A DNA stretch of 64,000 nt from CAYFKJ01 sp964343605 (GTDB taxonomy: Bacteria > Pseudomonadota > Alphaproteobacteria > UBA2966), in contig CAYFKJ010000007.1 of the NCBI GenBank assembly GCA_964343605.1, positions 192,865 through 256,864 on the forward strand. The letters run 5' to 3'. Under the pieces are notes generated by a model, which was not told where the DNA came from, searched no databases, and saw only the letters and a list, made by a program, of their open reading frames with translations. The position numbers and the translations under genes are program-made. Positions 40,983 to 50,946 of the stretch are shown one piece after another; within the stretch, counting starts at the first letter, position 1; every line of letters starts with the position of its first letter.

Positions 40983-43613
40983 GTGAAAATGGACGTCGTC
41001 GTCGTCGAATCGCCGGCCAAGGCCAAAACGATCAACAAATATTTAGGGGACGATTTCGTCGTCCTCGCCAGCTATGGCCACGTTCGCGACCTGCCCCCGA
41101 AGGACGGCTCCGTGCGTCCCGACGAAGACTTCGCGATGACCTATCAGACCGATCCCAAATCGGCCAAGCACATTGCCGCCATCGCCAAGGCGACCAAGGG
41201 CGCCGAGCATCTCTATCTCGCCACCGATCCGGATCGCGAGGGGGAAGCGATTTCATGGCACGTGCTGGCTGCGCTCGACGAAAAGGGCGTGATGGACGGC
41301 GTCGAGGTGAAACGCGTCGCCTTCAACGAAATCACCAAGGCCGCCGTGCAAGACGCCATCGCCAACCCGCGCGGCCTCGACATGAACCTGATCAACGCCC
41401 AGCAGGCTCGCCGGGCGCTCGACTACCTGGTCGGCTTTACGCTTTCGCCTGTGTTGTGGCGCAAGCTGCCGGGCTCCCGGTCCGCCGGTCGGGTTCAGTC
41501 CGTCGCCCTGCGCCTGATCTGCGAACGCGAACTGGAAATCGAAGCCTTCAGGCCGCGCGAATACTGGTCGATCGAGGCCGAATTCAAAACCGCCGGCGGT
41601 GAAGCTTTGACGACGCGCCTGACCCACCTCGAGGGCAAGAAGCTCGGCAAGTTCGATCTCGCCGACGAAGCGGCCGCCACCCGCGCCGTCAACGTGATCC
41701 GCGATGCCGCCGCCTACACGGTGGCCCAGGTTGAGACGAAGGAACGGCCCCGCAACCCCTACCCGCCCTTCACGACCTCGACGCTGCAGCAGGAAGCCTC
41801 GCGCAAGCTCCGCATGAGTGCCAGGCAAACCATGCAGGTGGCGCAGCGCCTTTATGAGGGCGTCGACATCGGGGGCGAGACCGTCGGTCTGATCACCTAT
41901 ATGCGGACGGACGGCGTGACCATCGCGGGCGAGGCCATCGCCGCCTGCCGCGACGTTATCGGTGAGGACTTCGGCGCGGCCTACGTGCCGGACGCCCCCA
42001 GGGTCTACAAGACCAAGGCCAAGAACGCCCAGGAAGCCCACGAGGCCATCCGGCCCACCGGCCTGGAGCGTCGCCCCAAGGATCTCTCCAGCATCCTTGG
42101 CAATGACGAATACCGCCTCTACGAGCTCATCTGGAAGCGCACCATGGCGAGCCAGATGGCGTCGGCGCGGCTGCAGCAGGCCGCCATCGACATCAACGCC
42201 GGCGGCCAGGCCACCATGCGCGCGACGGGTTCCATCGTCCTGTTCGACGGCTTCCTCAAGCTTTATGAGGAAGGCAAGGACGACGACGAAAACGGCAATG
42301 GCGACGGCGGCCGCTTGCCCAAGGTCACGGAAGGTGAAAACCTCAACGATGGACCGGTCAAGCCGAAGCAGCATTTTACCGAACCCCCGCCCCGCTTTTC
42401 CGAAGCCACTCTGGTCAAACGCATGGAGGAACTGGGCATCGGCCGGCCTTCGACCTATGCCAGCATTTTGTCGGTGCTGCAGGATCGGAATTACGTGCGG
42501 CTGGAAAAAAACCGGTTCTTCCCGGAGGACCGCGGCCGTCTGGTAACGACGTTCCTCTCCAGTTTCTTCACGCGTTACGTTGAATACGATTTCACCGCCG
42601 ATCTGGAAGCCCGCCTCGACGATGTATCCGCCGGCGAGGTCGACTGGAAAGTGGTCCTGCGCGATTTCTGGATCGCTTTCAACGAGGCGGTCGAGGAAAC
42701 CGCCGATCTCAGGGTCCGCGAGGTGCTCGACAAGCTGGATGAAATCCTCGGCCCCCACTTCTTCCATTCCGACGATCCCGAGGTTGATCCGCGCAAGTGT
42801 CCGCAGTGCGAGGACGGCCGGCTCGGCCTCAAGCTCGGCAAGTTCGGCGCCTTCATCGGCTGCTCCAACTATCCCGACTGCAAGCACACGCGTCAGCTCG
42901 CCGACATGAACGGCGACGGCCCGGCCGACAACGGCCCGCGTGAGTTGGGGCAGGACCCGACCACCGCGATGATGATCAGCGTCCGCAAGGGTCCCTACGG
43001 CTTCTACATCCAATTGGGCGATACAGACGGCGAGGAAAAGCCGAAGCGCGTCACCCTGCCCAAAGACGTCATGCCGGACGAGGTCGATCTGGAAACCGCG
43101 GTGGCGCTCCTGGCCCTGCCGCGCCACGTCGGCCAGCACCCCGAAACGAACAAGAAGATCGTGGCCGGGATCGGACGCTATGGACCGTACCTCCGTCACG
43201 ATCAGAAGTACGTCTCGCTGAAGGGCGACGACAACGTACTGACGGTCGGCCTCAACCGCGCCGTCGTTCTGATTGCCGAGGCCGCCCAGCGTGGCGGCCG
43301 CGGACCGTCCGCTACCGTGCTGAAGGAACTCGGCAACCATCCGGATGACGACAAACCGATCAATGTCCTCGACGGCCGATACGGGCCATACGTCAAGCAT
43401 GGCAAGATCAACGCCACGCTGCCCAAAGACACATCACCCGAGGCCGTCACGCTGGAACAGGCGCTTGAACTGATCGCCGCCCGTGCCGCCAAGGGCAAGA
43501 AGAAGCCTGCAGCCAAGAAGAAGGCCGCGCCGAAGAAGAAAAAAGCGACGGCGAAGAAGAAGGCGGCGCCGAAGAAGAAAACCGCCGACGAAGCCGAGGC
43601 AACCACCGAATAG
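40983..43613 (+). CDS. topA: DNA topoisomerase I
   Basis: 876 aa. Type IA enzyme relaxing negative supercoils. TOPRIM motifs VVVESPAKAKTINKYL and LATDPDREGEAISWH, the active-site Tyr region ETVGLITYMRTDGV, and the zinc-binding CPQCEDGRLGLKLGKFGAFIGC. After repeated C-terminal DNA-binding domains it ends in a lysine-alanine tail (AAKKKAAPKKKKATAKKK). GTG 40983 or ATG 40989 can start it. It overlaps rnr at the stop codon (TAGTG). Confidence 0.96.
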   Translation: MKMDVVVVESPAKAKTINKYLGDDFVVLASYGHVRDLPPKDGSVRPDEDFAMTYQTDPKSAKHIAAIAKATKGAEHLYLATDPDREGEAISWHVLAALDEKGVMDGVEVKRVAFNEITKAAVQDAIANPRGLDMNLINAQQARRALDYLVGFTLSPVLWRKLPGSRSAGRVQSVALRLICERELEIEAFRPREYWSIEAEFKTAGGEALTTRLTHLEGKKLGKFDLADEAAATRAVNVIRDAAAYTVAQVETKERPRNPYPPFTTSTLQQEASRKLRMSARQTMQVAQRLYEGVDIGGETVGLITYMRTDGVTIAGEAIAACRDVIGEDFGAAYVPDAPRVYKTKAKNAQEAHEAIRPTGLERRPKDLSSILGNDEYRLYELIWKRTMASQMASARLQQAAIDINAGGQATMRATGSIVLFDGFLKLYEEGKDDDENGNGDGGRLPKVTEGENLNDGPVKPKQHFTEPPPRFSEATLVKRMEELGIGRPSTYASILSVLQDRNYVRLEKNRFFPEDRGRLVTTFLSSFFTRYVEYDFTADLEARLDDVSAGEVDWKVVLRDFWIAFNEAVEETADLRVREVLDKLDEILGPHFFHSDDPEVDPRKCPQCEDGRLGLKLGKFGAFIGCSNYPDCKHTRQLADMNGDGPADNGPRELGQDPTTAMMISVRKGPYGFYIQLGDTDGEEKPKRVTLPKDVMPDEVDLETAVALLALPRHVGQHPETNKKIVAGIGRYGPYLRHDQKYVSLKGDDNVLTVGLNRAVVLIAEAAQRGGRGPSATVLKELGNHPDDDKPINVLDGRYGPYVKHGKINATLPKDTSPEAVTLEQALELIAARAAKGKKKPAAKKKAAPKKKKATAKKKAAPKKKTADEAEATTE

Positions 43614-45856
43614 TGCCCAAACGCCCCCGCAAACCGACCGATTTCCCCGATAAAAAGGACGTCCTGAATTTCATCCGGGAAAGCAAGTCCAAGGTCGGCA
43701 AGCGCGAGATTGCCCGCGCCTTCGGTTTGAAGGGTTCGCCCGACCGCATGCGGCTCAAAAAGCTGCTGAAGGAACTGGGCGAAGACGGCCTGATCGAGCG
43801 CGGCCACCGGCGTCATCTGCACGTCGCCGGCGAATTACCGCCGGTCACCGTGATCGAGGTCATCGAGATCGACATCGACGGCGAACTTTACGCCCGACCG
43901 ACGTCGTGGCACTCGGAAGACGATCCACCCCGCATCCTGGTCACCGAAAGCCGGCGCGGCGCCAAGGCCCTGGCGCCGGGCGATCGCGCCCTAGCCCGGC
44001 TGAAGAAGATCGAGGACGATTACTACGAAGCGCGCATCATGCGCACCATCGGCCGCAGCGAGGCGGAGGTGGTGGGCGTATTCAGATTGATCGGCGGGCA
44101 GGGCCGGATCGAGCCAACCGACCGTCGGGCCAAATCCGAATTCACGGTCTCCGGCCCGGATTCCCAAGGTGCTGCCCCGGGTGATATCGTGTTGGCGGAG
44201 ATCACCCAGGGCCGCCGGCTGGGCCTGAAACAGGCAAGGGTCAAGGAGATTGTCGGCCCCCTTGGCGACCCTGCCACCTACAGCCTGATTGCCGTGAAGA
44301 CCCACGGCATCCCGACGCGTTTTTCCGAAGCGGCGCTTGAGGAAGCGCAACAAGCAACGCCGCCGCAATTGGGTGATCGTACGGATTTGCGGGACATTCC
44401 TCTCATCACCATCGATCCGCAGGAGGCCCGCGACCACGATGATGCCGTCTGGGCCGCAGCGGACGAATCGGGAGACAATCCCGGCGGCTGGAAGATCATC
44501 GTCGCCATCGCCGATGTCGCCGCCTACGTGACGGAGGGCTCGGCCCTTGACGTCCAGGCGCGTGAGCGGGGGAATTCGACGTATTTTCCCGATCGCGTCG
44601 TGCCGATGATTCCAGAGGCCTTGTCTGCCGGCTTGTGTTCGTTGGTGCCGGACGAAGACCGGGCGTGCCTGGCGGTCGAGATGCGGCTGGACAAGAATGG
44701 CAAGGTGCGGGGACATCGGTTCATGCGCGCCTTGATGCGCAGCCACGCCCGTCTGAGTTACCAGCAGACCCAGACCGCCCGGGACGGCAATCCCGACAAC
44801 ACGACCGGGCCGTTGATGCAGAGCGTTATTGATCCGCTATTTGGCGCCTATGCAGCGCTGGAGAAGGCCCGCAACAAGCGCCAGCCCTTGGACATCGACG
44901 TACCTGAATTGCGGATCGGGCTGGGCCACGATGGCCGGGTCGAAACGGTCGCTCCGCGGCAGCGTCTCGATGCCCACCGGCTTGTCGAGGAATTCATGAT
45001 CGCCGCCAACGTCGCGGCGGCCGAAACGCTGGAGAAGAAGAAAACCGCGTGCATGTACCGCATCCACGAGCCACCCGCGCCGGAAAAGATTTCGGCGCTC
45101 AGGGAATTTCTCGACAGCCTCGATTACAAGCTTTCGAAGGGGCAAGCCCTGAAACCCCGGGACTTCAACAAGACACTGGAGCGGGCCAGGGGCACGGCAC
45201 ACGACCATCTTGTAAACACCGTGGTGCTGCGCAGCCAGTCTCAGGCCGTCTACAGTCCAGAAAACGCCGGTCATTTCGGACTGGCCCTGAAACGCTACGC
45301 CCACTTCACCTCGCCCATCCGCCGATACGCCGATCTGCTGGTACACAGGGGATTGATCGGCGCTCTTGGCTTCGGCGACGACGGCCTGTCGGAGCTGGCG
45401 GCGGTGAATTTCCCGGATACGGCGGAGCACATCTCGATGACGGAGCGGCGTTCTGCGGCGGCAGAGCGGGAAGCCCGCGACCGCTACCTCGCCGCCTACA
45501 TGGAAAGTCGCATCGGCGCCGTCTTTGCCGGTAGAATCTCCGGCGTGGCGCGCTTCGGGTTGTTCATCACGCTGGATGAAACAGGCGCCGACGGCATGGT
45601 TCCCGCCCGGCATCTCGGCACCGAGTTTTTCTACCATGATGAGGCGAGCCACGCGCTGGTCGGCGACCAGACCGGCACGACCTACCGGCTTGGCGACGTC
45701 GTCGAGGTTCGCATCGCGGAAGCCGACGCCGCGACGGGATCGCTGCGGTTCGAACTGCTGGAGGACCGCGGTCCGGATCAACCGGTCCCTGCCCGGCGCA
45801 GACGAGGTCGCGGCCGGATCGGAAAAGGCCGACAGCGGCGGCCGGCAACCCGGTAA
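43613..45856 (+). CDS. rnr: Ribonuclease R
   Basis: 747 aa, 3'-5' exoribonuclease for structured RNA. N-terminal winged helix (KVGKREIARAFGLKG), cold-shock domains, the RNB catalytic domain with TIDPQEARDHDDAVW (metal-binding Asp residues), ARLSYQQTQ, HFTSPIRRYADLLVHR, and a C-terminal S1 domain. Ends with a basic tail (PARRRRGRGRIGKGRQRR). GTG start overlaps the topA stop. Confidence 0.95.
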   Translation: MPKRPRKPTDFPDKKDVLNFIRESKSKVGKREIARAFGLKGSPDRMRLKKLLKELGEDGLIERGHRRHLHVAGELPPVTVIEVIEIDIDGELYARPTSWHSEDDPPRILVTESRRGAKALAPGDRALARLKKIEDDYYEARIMRTIGRSEAEVVGVFRLIGGQGRIEPTDRRAKSEFTVSGPDSQGAAPGDIVLAEITQGRRLGLKQARVKEIVGPLGDPATYSLIAVKTHGIPTRFSEAALEEAQQATPPQLGDRTDLRDIPLITIDPQEARDHDDAVWAAADESGDNPGGWKIIVAIADVAAYVTEGSALDVQARERGNSTYFPDRVVPMIPEALSAGLCSLVPDEDRACLAVEMRLDKNGKVRGHRFMRALMRSHARLSYQQTQTARDGNPDNTTGPLMQSVIDPLFGAYAALEKARNKRQPLDIDVPELRIGLGHDGRVETVAPRQRLDAHRLVEEFMIAANVAAAETLEKKKTACMYRIHEPPAPEKISALREFLDSLDYKLSKGQALKPRDFNKTLERARGTAHDHLVNTVVLRSQSQAVYSPENAGHFGLALKRYAHFTSPIRRYADLLVHRGLIGALGFGDDGLSELAAVNFPDTAEHISMTERRSAAAEREARDRYLAAYMESRIGAVFAGRISGVARFGLFITLDETGADGMVPARHLGTEFFYHDEASHALVGDQTGTTYRLGDVVEVRIAEADAATGSLRFELLEDRGPDQPVPARRRRGRGRIGKGRQRRPATR

Positions 45857-45949
45857 AGAACGAATCATAGATATTGTGCGGCCCCATGCCGCATGGACAT
45901 TGACCGGCCGAATGAGTTTGTTGCATCTTTCATTTTTTGGACACGGAAG

Positions 45950-46411
45950 ATGTTCGGCCAGATCAAAGCCATATTTACCAGCGCTCCGCCACCGCCCAAG
46001 GTCTCGGATGATTTTCTGCCCTGGTCGAAGACCTATAAATTGGGCATCCGTTCGGTCGACAATGACCACCGGGAACTTTTCAACCTGGTGAATGAGTACG
46101 AGCGTGCGATCCGGGGCAACTTGCCCCAACCGGCCGTGGAAGCGACCCTGAAGGCGCTTGAAGTCTACGTCATCGAACATTTCCGGCGGGAGGAAAAGTA
46201 CCTCGCCGCCGCCAAGTATCCGGGTCTGTCCGAGCATCGCGGCCATCACGCCGACTTGCGCCTGGATCTCGCCGCGTTTCAGGCCGACTACACGACCTCG
46301 CCCGAGGACTTCGACCATCAGGAATTTCTCAATTTCCTCAAGGAATGGCTCACGGACCACATCCTTAGCGAAGACATTGCGTACGTGCCCTATGTGCGCG
46401 GCGAACGGTAA
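45950..46411 (+). CDS. Bacteriohemerythrin
   Basis: 153 aa with the diiron oxygen-binding motif set: His in SVDNDHRELF, HFRREEKYL, the HRGHH pair and HILSEDIAYV. Typical of soluble bacteriohemerythrins that bind oxygen for storage or sensing. I prefer ATG 45950 (MFGQIKAIF, gga upstream) to ATG 45893, which lacks an RBS. It starts the signalling cassette between rnr and DUF983. Confidence 0.9.
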   Translation: MFGQIKAIFTSAPPPPKVSDDFLPWSKTYKLGIRSVDNDHRELFNLVNEYERAIRGNLPQPAVEATLKALEVYVIEHFRREEKYLAAAKYPGLSEHRGHHADLRLDLAAFQADYTTSPEDFDHQEFLNFLKEWLTDHILSEDIAYVPYVRGER

Positions 46412-46593
46412 GATTGTCCCGGACCTGTGACCGGCTCAACCGGCAATTAGCAAAACTCCCACGCAGCGAAGTTACAAGCGGCAAACCAAATTGCGAATCG
46501 CCAAATTATCTTTGGACTCGCCGGAATATGATTGCTAGTCATATCTGAAAGGATTTGTGTCCTCAGGATTAGTCCGTCGCCAGGGGTGGGATT

Positions 46594-47625
46594 TTGATTA
46601 AGTATTCGGGTATGACCGGCGTTCCGGTCGAACCGCGTTGGGTAAGCTACCTTGCACGACAGGTAAAAAAGCGTGGCATAGGCGCCCTGACCCTGCTCTT
46701 CACGCTTTACGCCGTCGTGAGTTCGGCGATCGTCGGTGAAATCGCCTTTTTCCTTTCCGGACAGGACATCGGCCTCGGCTTCCGCCTGCTGCCGATCATC
46801 ATCCCGGCTCTTGTGGCGCCCTGGACGTTCTACCTGCTGTTTCGCGTCGTCGGCTCGCTGGAGAACACCAAGTCCACATTAAGCGCGACCCTGGAAAAAC
46901 TAGAGCATAAATATCGGGAAGCAGAGCACGCCAACGCCGCGAAGTCCGATTTTCTGGCCAATATGAGTCATGAACTCAGGACGCCGCTCAATGCGATAAT
47001 CGGCTTTTCGGATGCCTTGAACGCCGGCTTTCGAGGCAGCTTGAGCAAGCCGCAAAGCGAGTACGTCACCGATATCCGACAATCGGGCGAGCACTTGCTT
47101 GACCTGATCAACGACATCCTCGACCTCTCCAAGATCGAAGCCGGCAAACTGGAACTCAGTGAAACGGATATCGATATCGAGGAGCAGATCGCGAAAAGCC
47201 TGCCGTTCGTCAAGGAGCAGGCCACCGTGACGGGCGTTGCGGTAAAGTTGGCGCCCGCGAATGAAGCGATCAGCGTTCGGGCCGACGAAAGAATGTTCCG
47301 TCAAATCCTGGTCAATCTTCTGTCAAACGCCGTCAAGTTCACGCCCAAGGGCGGAACCGTGACCATCAGTTCGATCCGCAGTTCCGACGGCGGATTGTCC
47401 ATACAGGTCACCGATACCGGCCTGGGCATGCCGACGGAGGACATCCCCAAGGCGCTAGAGCCGTTTGAGCAAACGACGTCCGGCAAGGGCACCGGCGGCG
47501 TCGGCTTGGGGCTGCCGCTCGCCAACGGGCTGGCAATGCTGCACGGCGGTTCGCTCTCGATCGAGAGCGCGCCCGGGCGAGGCACCACGGCAGCCGTGAA
47601 TTTTCCCGCGGAAAGAATTAATTGA
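46594..47625 (+). CDS. Two-helix membrane sensor histidine kinase
   Basis: 343 aa. Two membrane helices (about 31-53 and 63-85), short linker with coiled coil, HisKA with His126 (ANMSHELRTPLNAIIGFSD) and HATPase (DTGLGM, GVGLGLPLANGL). Almost no periplasmic sensor loop, so it may sense membrane state or a partner protein. TTG 46594 (RBS aggggtggg) is the likely start; ATG 46612 is the alternative. It converges with a solute-binding protein gene, a possible sensory partner. Confidence 0.9.
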   Translation: MIKYSGMTGVPVEPRWVSYLARQVKKRGIGALTLLFTLYAVVSSAIVGEIAFFLSGQDIGLGFRLLPIIIPALVAPWTFYLLFRVVGSLENTKSTLSATLEKLEHKYREAEHANAAKSDFLANMSHELRTPLNAIIGFSDALNAGFRGSLSKPQSEYVTDIRQSGEHLLDLINDILDLSKIEAGKLELSETDIDIEEQIAKSLPFVKEQATVTGVAVKLAPANEAISVRADERMFRQILVNLLSNAVKFTPKGGTVTISSIRSSDGGLSIQVTDTGLGMPTEDIPKALEPFEQTTSGKGTGGVGLGLPLANGLAMLHGGSLSIESAPGRGTTAAVNFPAERIN

Positions 47626-47664
47626 GAAGCTGTTTATCGGCAGGAAACCCAACCGGTGCGGAAA

Positions 47665-48384
47665 TCAAGACCCGGACGGCTTGGCCCTTTCGGCTATCTT
47701 CATGTAGGTGCCGTCCCGCTTCATCGCTGCCAGCGCCTTCTCCAGGCCGGGCCTGAGCCCAGCGTGCTTCTGGTGCAAAATCAAATAGCCTTTAACCACG
47801 GCAACGGGCGGATCCAATATTTCGAGTTTTGAGTTTTTCGTTTTGCCCAGCAATTTGATTGCCGTACGGCGCTCCATGATGCCCACATCGATGCGATCGC
47901 GCTCCAGCATCAGAACGAGCTGGATGGCGTCCGTCACGTCGAATTTTCCGGAATACCCGCCCAATAATTGATCGAGTATCGAGATGCCGCGCCGATAGGC
48001 GAATCTGGCTTTTTCCAGCGAGAGCGGTCCTTTCCAATCAACGCTCCCGGCGGGGGCGACCGCAACGAAAACGCCTTCGGTTATCGGCTCCCGCACGACG
48101 ACCGCCGAAGGCAGTCCGTCAAATGCGGCCTCCGCCGATACGACAATTCCATCCACGCTGCCGGAATTCAGGCTAGCCATCGAGCGCTGCTGGTGTTGAC
48201 GTCGAACGGTTATCTGGATGTCCAGCCTGCGAAAAGCCTCGGCCGCAATCCTGTCCAAGATCCCCGTCCCCTCGTCCGTGGACAGCGGCGGCGCCGCAGG
48301 TGACACGAGATGCAGCCTGTCGCCGGCCAGCACCGGCGAACCGACAAGCGACAAAACCAGCAAGACATACCCGAAAAACCTCAC
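47665..48384 (-). CDS. Orphan family 3 solute-binding protein
   Basis: 239 aa from GTG 48384, which has RBS gggga and gives a clean signal peptide (RFFGYVLLVLSLVGSPVLAG). The mature protein follows the two-lobe pattern (APPLSTDEGTGILDRIAAEAF, ISILDQLLGGYSGKFDV, ERDRIDVGIMERRTAIKLLG, LEKALAAMKRDGTYMKIAER). No transporter genes nearby. It converges with the two-helix kinase, so it could act as sensor input. A longer frame upstream on this strand is antisense to the MetE-like gene. Confidence 0.84.
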   Translation of the reverse strand: MRFFGYVLLVLSLVGSPVLAGDRLHLVSPAAPPLSTDEGTGILDRIAAEAFRRLDIQITVRRQHQQRSMASLNSGSVDGIVVSAEAAFDGLPSAVVVREPITEGVFVAVAPAGSVDWKGPLSLEKARFAYRRGISILDQLLGGYSGKFDVTDAIQLVLMLERDRIDVGIMERRTAIKLLGKTKNSKLEILDPPVAVVKGYLILHQKHAGLRPGLEKALAAMKRDGTYMKIAERAKPSGS

Positions 48385-48543
48385 GGAACTCCCCGTCAAA
48401 TCATTACCGGTAATGAGCATTGGTACATAAGGAAGATGGCTTGGAAGCGGACGAAATCCAAAACAATCTTGTCGATGCCCCAACAAAAGCCGAAATTGTT
48501 GGAGACCACCAAATCGCCGGAATACCGGACGGCCGCGGGAGGC

Positions 48544-49590
48544 ATGAAATTGCAAACAACCACGATCGGGGCCTACCCCAAGCCCAAATGTATGCCGCTC
48601 TCGGATTGGTTCGTGCCCGGCGTCGTGAACACGCCCACCGAATTCTACGAGAAGGAAATCGAGGAAATGGGCGACGCCGCGGAAGAACTGTTCGCCGAAG
48701 CGGCCGCCGAGGTCATCCACGACCAGGTCGCCGCGGGCATCGACATCGTGACCGACGGCGAGGTCAGGCGTGAAAACTACGTCCACTACCATTGCCGGCA
48801 CCTGAAAGGCATCAGTTTCGAGAGGCTCACCGAAACGTCGAAACGAAGCGGTTCCTACCAAGCCTTGCTGCCGACCATCACGGGCCCGGTCAGCGCCGGG
48901 CATCCGTTTCTCCACCGTGATTGGCGCGCGGCCCAAGATCATACCGACCGGCCCGTCAAGACAACCTTGCCCGGACCGATGACCATCGGCGATACCGTAG
49001 CGGATGCGCACTATGGCGACGCCAGGGTGCGGGGTGCCGATCTCGCCGAGGCCCTCAACCGGGAAGTCCTGGCCTTGGCTGAGGCGGGCTGCCGTCATAT
49101 CCAGATTGACGAGCCCCTGTTTGCGCGCCATCCCGAGGATGCCCTCGATTTCGGCATTGAGCATCTGGAGCGCTGTTTTCACGGTGTTCCTGCCGAGGTG
49201 GTTCGGACGATGCACATGTGTTGCGGCTACCCCGACCGCCTGGACAATCCCGATTACCCGAAAGCGCCGCCGGATTCCTACGACAGGTTGGCGGAGGCGC
49301 TGGATGCGGCGCAAATCGACGCCGTTTCGATCGAAGACGCCCACCGCCATCTCGATCTTTCCCTGCTGGAACGGTTCGGCGCCACCAGCGTGATCCTTGG
49401 GGTCGTGGATGTCGCGTCCAGCCGTGTGGAACAGGTGGACGATATTCACGCCCGCCTTTCAGCGGCCCGTGGCCACATCGACACCGACCGGCTGATCGCC
49501 GCACCGGATTGCGGATTGGGTCTGTTGTCGCGGGAGTTAGCGCAGGCGAAACTGGAAAACATGTGCGAAGCCGCCCGCAGGTTCGACTAG
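48544..49590 (+). CDS. MetE C-terminal domain-like methyltransferase
   Basis: 348 aa, corresponding to the catalytic half of cobalamin-independent methionine synthase. Zinc ligands are visible in TMHMCCGYP (His, Cys), SIEDAHRHL (Glu) and APDCGLGLL (Cys). KTTLPGPMTIGDT and HIQIDEPLFA are family stretches. The N-terminal MetE half is absent, as in stand-alone MetE-like proteins of archaea and many bacteria, whose methyl donor and acceptor are often different. No methionine riboswitch was seen upstream. Confidence 0.87.
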   Translation: MKLQTTTIGAYPKPKCMPLSDWFVPGVVNTPTEFYEKEIEEMGDAAEELFAEAAAEVIHDQVAAGIDIVTDGEVRRENYVHYHCRHLKGISFERLTETSKRSGSYQALLPTITGPVSAGHPFLHRDWRAAQDHTDRPVKTTLPGPMTIGDTVADAHYGDARVRGADLAEALNREVLALAEAGCRHIQIDEPLFARHPEDALDFGIEHLERCFHGVPAEVVRTMHMCCGYPDRLDNPDYPKAPPDSYDRLAEALDAAQIDAVSIEDAHRHLDLSLLERFGATSVILGVVDVASSRVEQVDDIHARLSAARGHIDTDRLIAAPDCGLGLLSRELAQAKLENMCEAARRFD

Positions 49591-49604
49591 GCGCGCAGCT
49601 ACAT

Positions 49605-50387
49605 TCAGGTCAGTCCGCAGGCAAACAAGGCGTCGGTCAGATCTTCGGTGAAGGAAGCTCCCTTTCTAATCACGGGAACGTCCTTGGGCAGCTTTCGCAA
49701 ACTCGAATGTTCGCGGCCGAAACTGGTGAACAGCGTGACCGGAATGCCGTCGGTTACGGGCATGGCCTTGAAGGCACAGGCGAGATCGACGCCTGACAGT
49801 CCGGTCAACACACCGGCGAACATCACCATGTCGGGTTTCGTTCGCACGGCGTATTCGATCGCCTCGAACGGGCTTTCGAGGTTTACAACGCGATAACCGC
49901 ACGCCTTCAGTTCTTTTTCGACGATCGTCGTCGTCGTGCCCTTGGGCATCACCGTCATCACCTCGATATCGAGAGGGTGTATGCCTTCCATGTCGAACCC
50001 GGCGCGCTTCGCCGGCAATTCGCGGACGATTTCCGCCGTCCGGGGGTCATCAGCGCCGAGCACGCCGTCGACGACGTCGCGCATACGGTCGAGAAAAATC
50101 TGGACGTCGTCGGTGATGTTCGGGCTCAGGCTTTCGCTGTCGGCCAGGTAATCCTCCAGCCGGTGGGCGATAACCGAAACCAGCGGATAACCGAACGTCC
50201 CGCCCATGCCCTTCATGCTGTGGGCCATGCGCCGGATATCAGGAAGGGCGTCGCCCTCGCCGCTTCCGCTGCGGCGCACTCCCTCCACAATTTCATCCAT
50301 CGACGCAAGCCGATCCTCGGCGGTATCGAGGAACTCCCGGCGCAGACGCGCCATCATGTCTTGCATCGGATCTTCGGCAGCCGTCAT
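49605..50387 (-). CDS. HPt phosphotransfer protein with degenerate receiver
   Basis: 260 aa from ATG 50387. Residues 10-120 form an HPt four-helix domain with the phosphorylatable His56 (IRRMAHSMKGMGGTFGY). Residues about 140-260 look like a receiver, but the acceptor Asp is Ala (KPDMVMFAGVLTGLSG) and the acidic pair at the start is missing (IEVMTVMPKG), while the Lys is kept (PVIRKGASF). It is therefore probably a phospho-independent pseudo-receiver. In a window with many kinases it may link a receiver-kinase to a final receiver. Confidence 0.85.
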   Translation of the reverse strand: MTAAEDPMQDMMARLRREFLDTAEDRLASMDEIVEGVRRSGSGEGDALPDIRRMAHSMKGMGGTFGYPLVSVIAHRLEDYLADSESLSPNITDDVQIFLDRMRDVVDGVLGADDPRTAEIVRELPAKRAGFDMEGIHPLDIEVMTVMPKGTTTTIVEKELKACGYRVVNLESPFEAIEYAVRTKPDMVMFAGVLTGLSGVDLACAFKAMPVTDGIPVTLFTSFGREHSSLRKLPKDVPVIRKGASFTEDLTDALFACGLT

Positions 50388-50547
50388 TTCCAAACACTCC
50401 AACGTGGGCGAAAACTCATGGAGACAAATATAACCAAATTGGCGAAAGGCAAAAAAGCCGGCCGGCTCCCATCCAATCGGGCCATTGCGGTTTGCCGCAA
50501 TCCGTTCCATATAAGTCGGGACCTCCATTGTCCCGGTATCCTCTTTT

Positions 50548-50946
50548 ATGATCTCTACCCGGCTATCCGTTCCCGCACGCCCCTGGTTCCGCTCGATCCT
50601 CCGGGGGCTCCGCCGCCGCTGCCCGCAATGCGGTGAGGGAGCCGCGTTTGCCGGCTATACGCGGGTGGCGGACAATTGCGCCGATTGCGGCGAAGAACTT
50701 TTCCACCAGCGCGCCGACGACGCCCCGCCCTACATCACCATCATGATCGTGGGGCACATCGTCGTGCCGGGCATGTTGATCCTGGAACGGCTTTTCGCGC
50801 CCGATCTCTGGCTGCAGCTGGCGCTTTGGCTGCCGCTGACGTTGGCCTTGTCCCTCGGCTTGCTGCCGTTCGTCAAGGGCGCGGTGGTGGGCCTGCAATG
50901 GAGCCTGCGCATGCACGGCTTCGGCGGCGAGGACGAAGGATCATGA
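50548..50946 (+). CDS. DUF983 family membrane protein
   Basis: 132 aa with an N-terminal zinc ribbon (CPQCGEG..CADCGEE) and two membrane helices (ITIMIVGHIVVPGMLIL and LALWLPLTLALSLGLLPF). Function unknown; the family is conserved in alphaproteobacteria in this neighbourhood, between rnr and a NUDIX gene. The stop overlaps the NUDIX start (ATGA). Confidence 0.9.
   Translation: MISTRLSVPARPWFRSILRGLRRRCPQCGEGAAFAGYTRVADNCADCGEELFHQRADDAPPYITIMIVGHIVVPGMLILERLFAPDLWLQLALWLPLTLALSLGLLPFVKGAVVGLQWSLRMHGFGGEDEGS

Noticed and set aside
48385..49449. Long N-terminal extension of the solute-binding protein
   Set aside because: Antisense to the MetE-like gene; a GTG with RBS and signal peptide at 48384 gives a normal protein.
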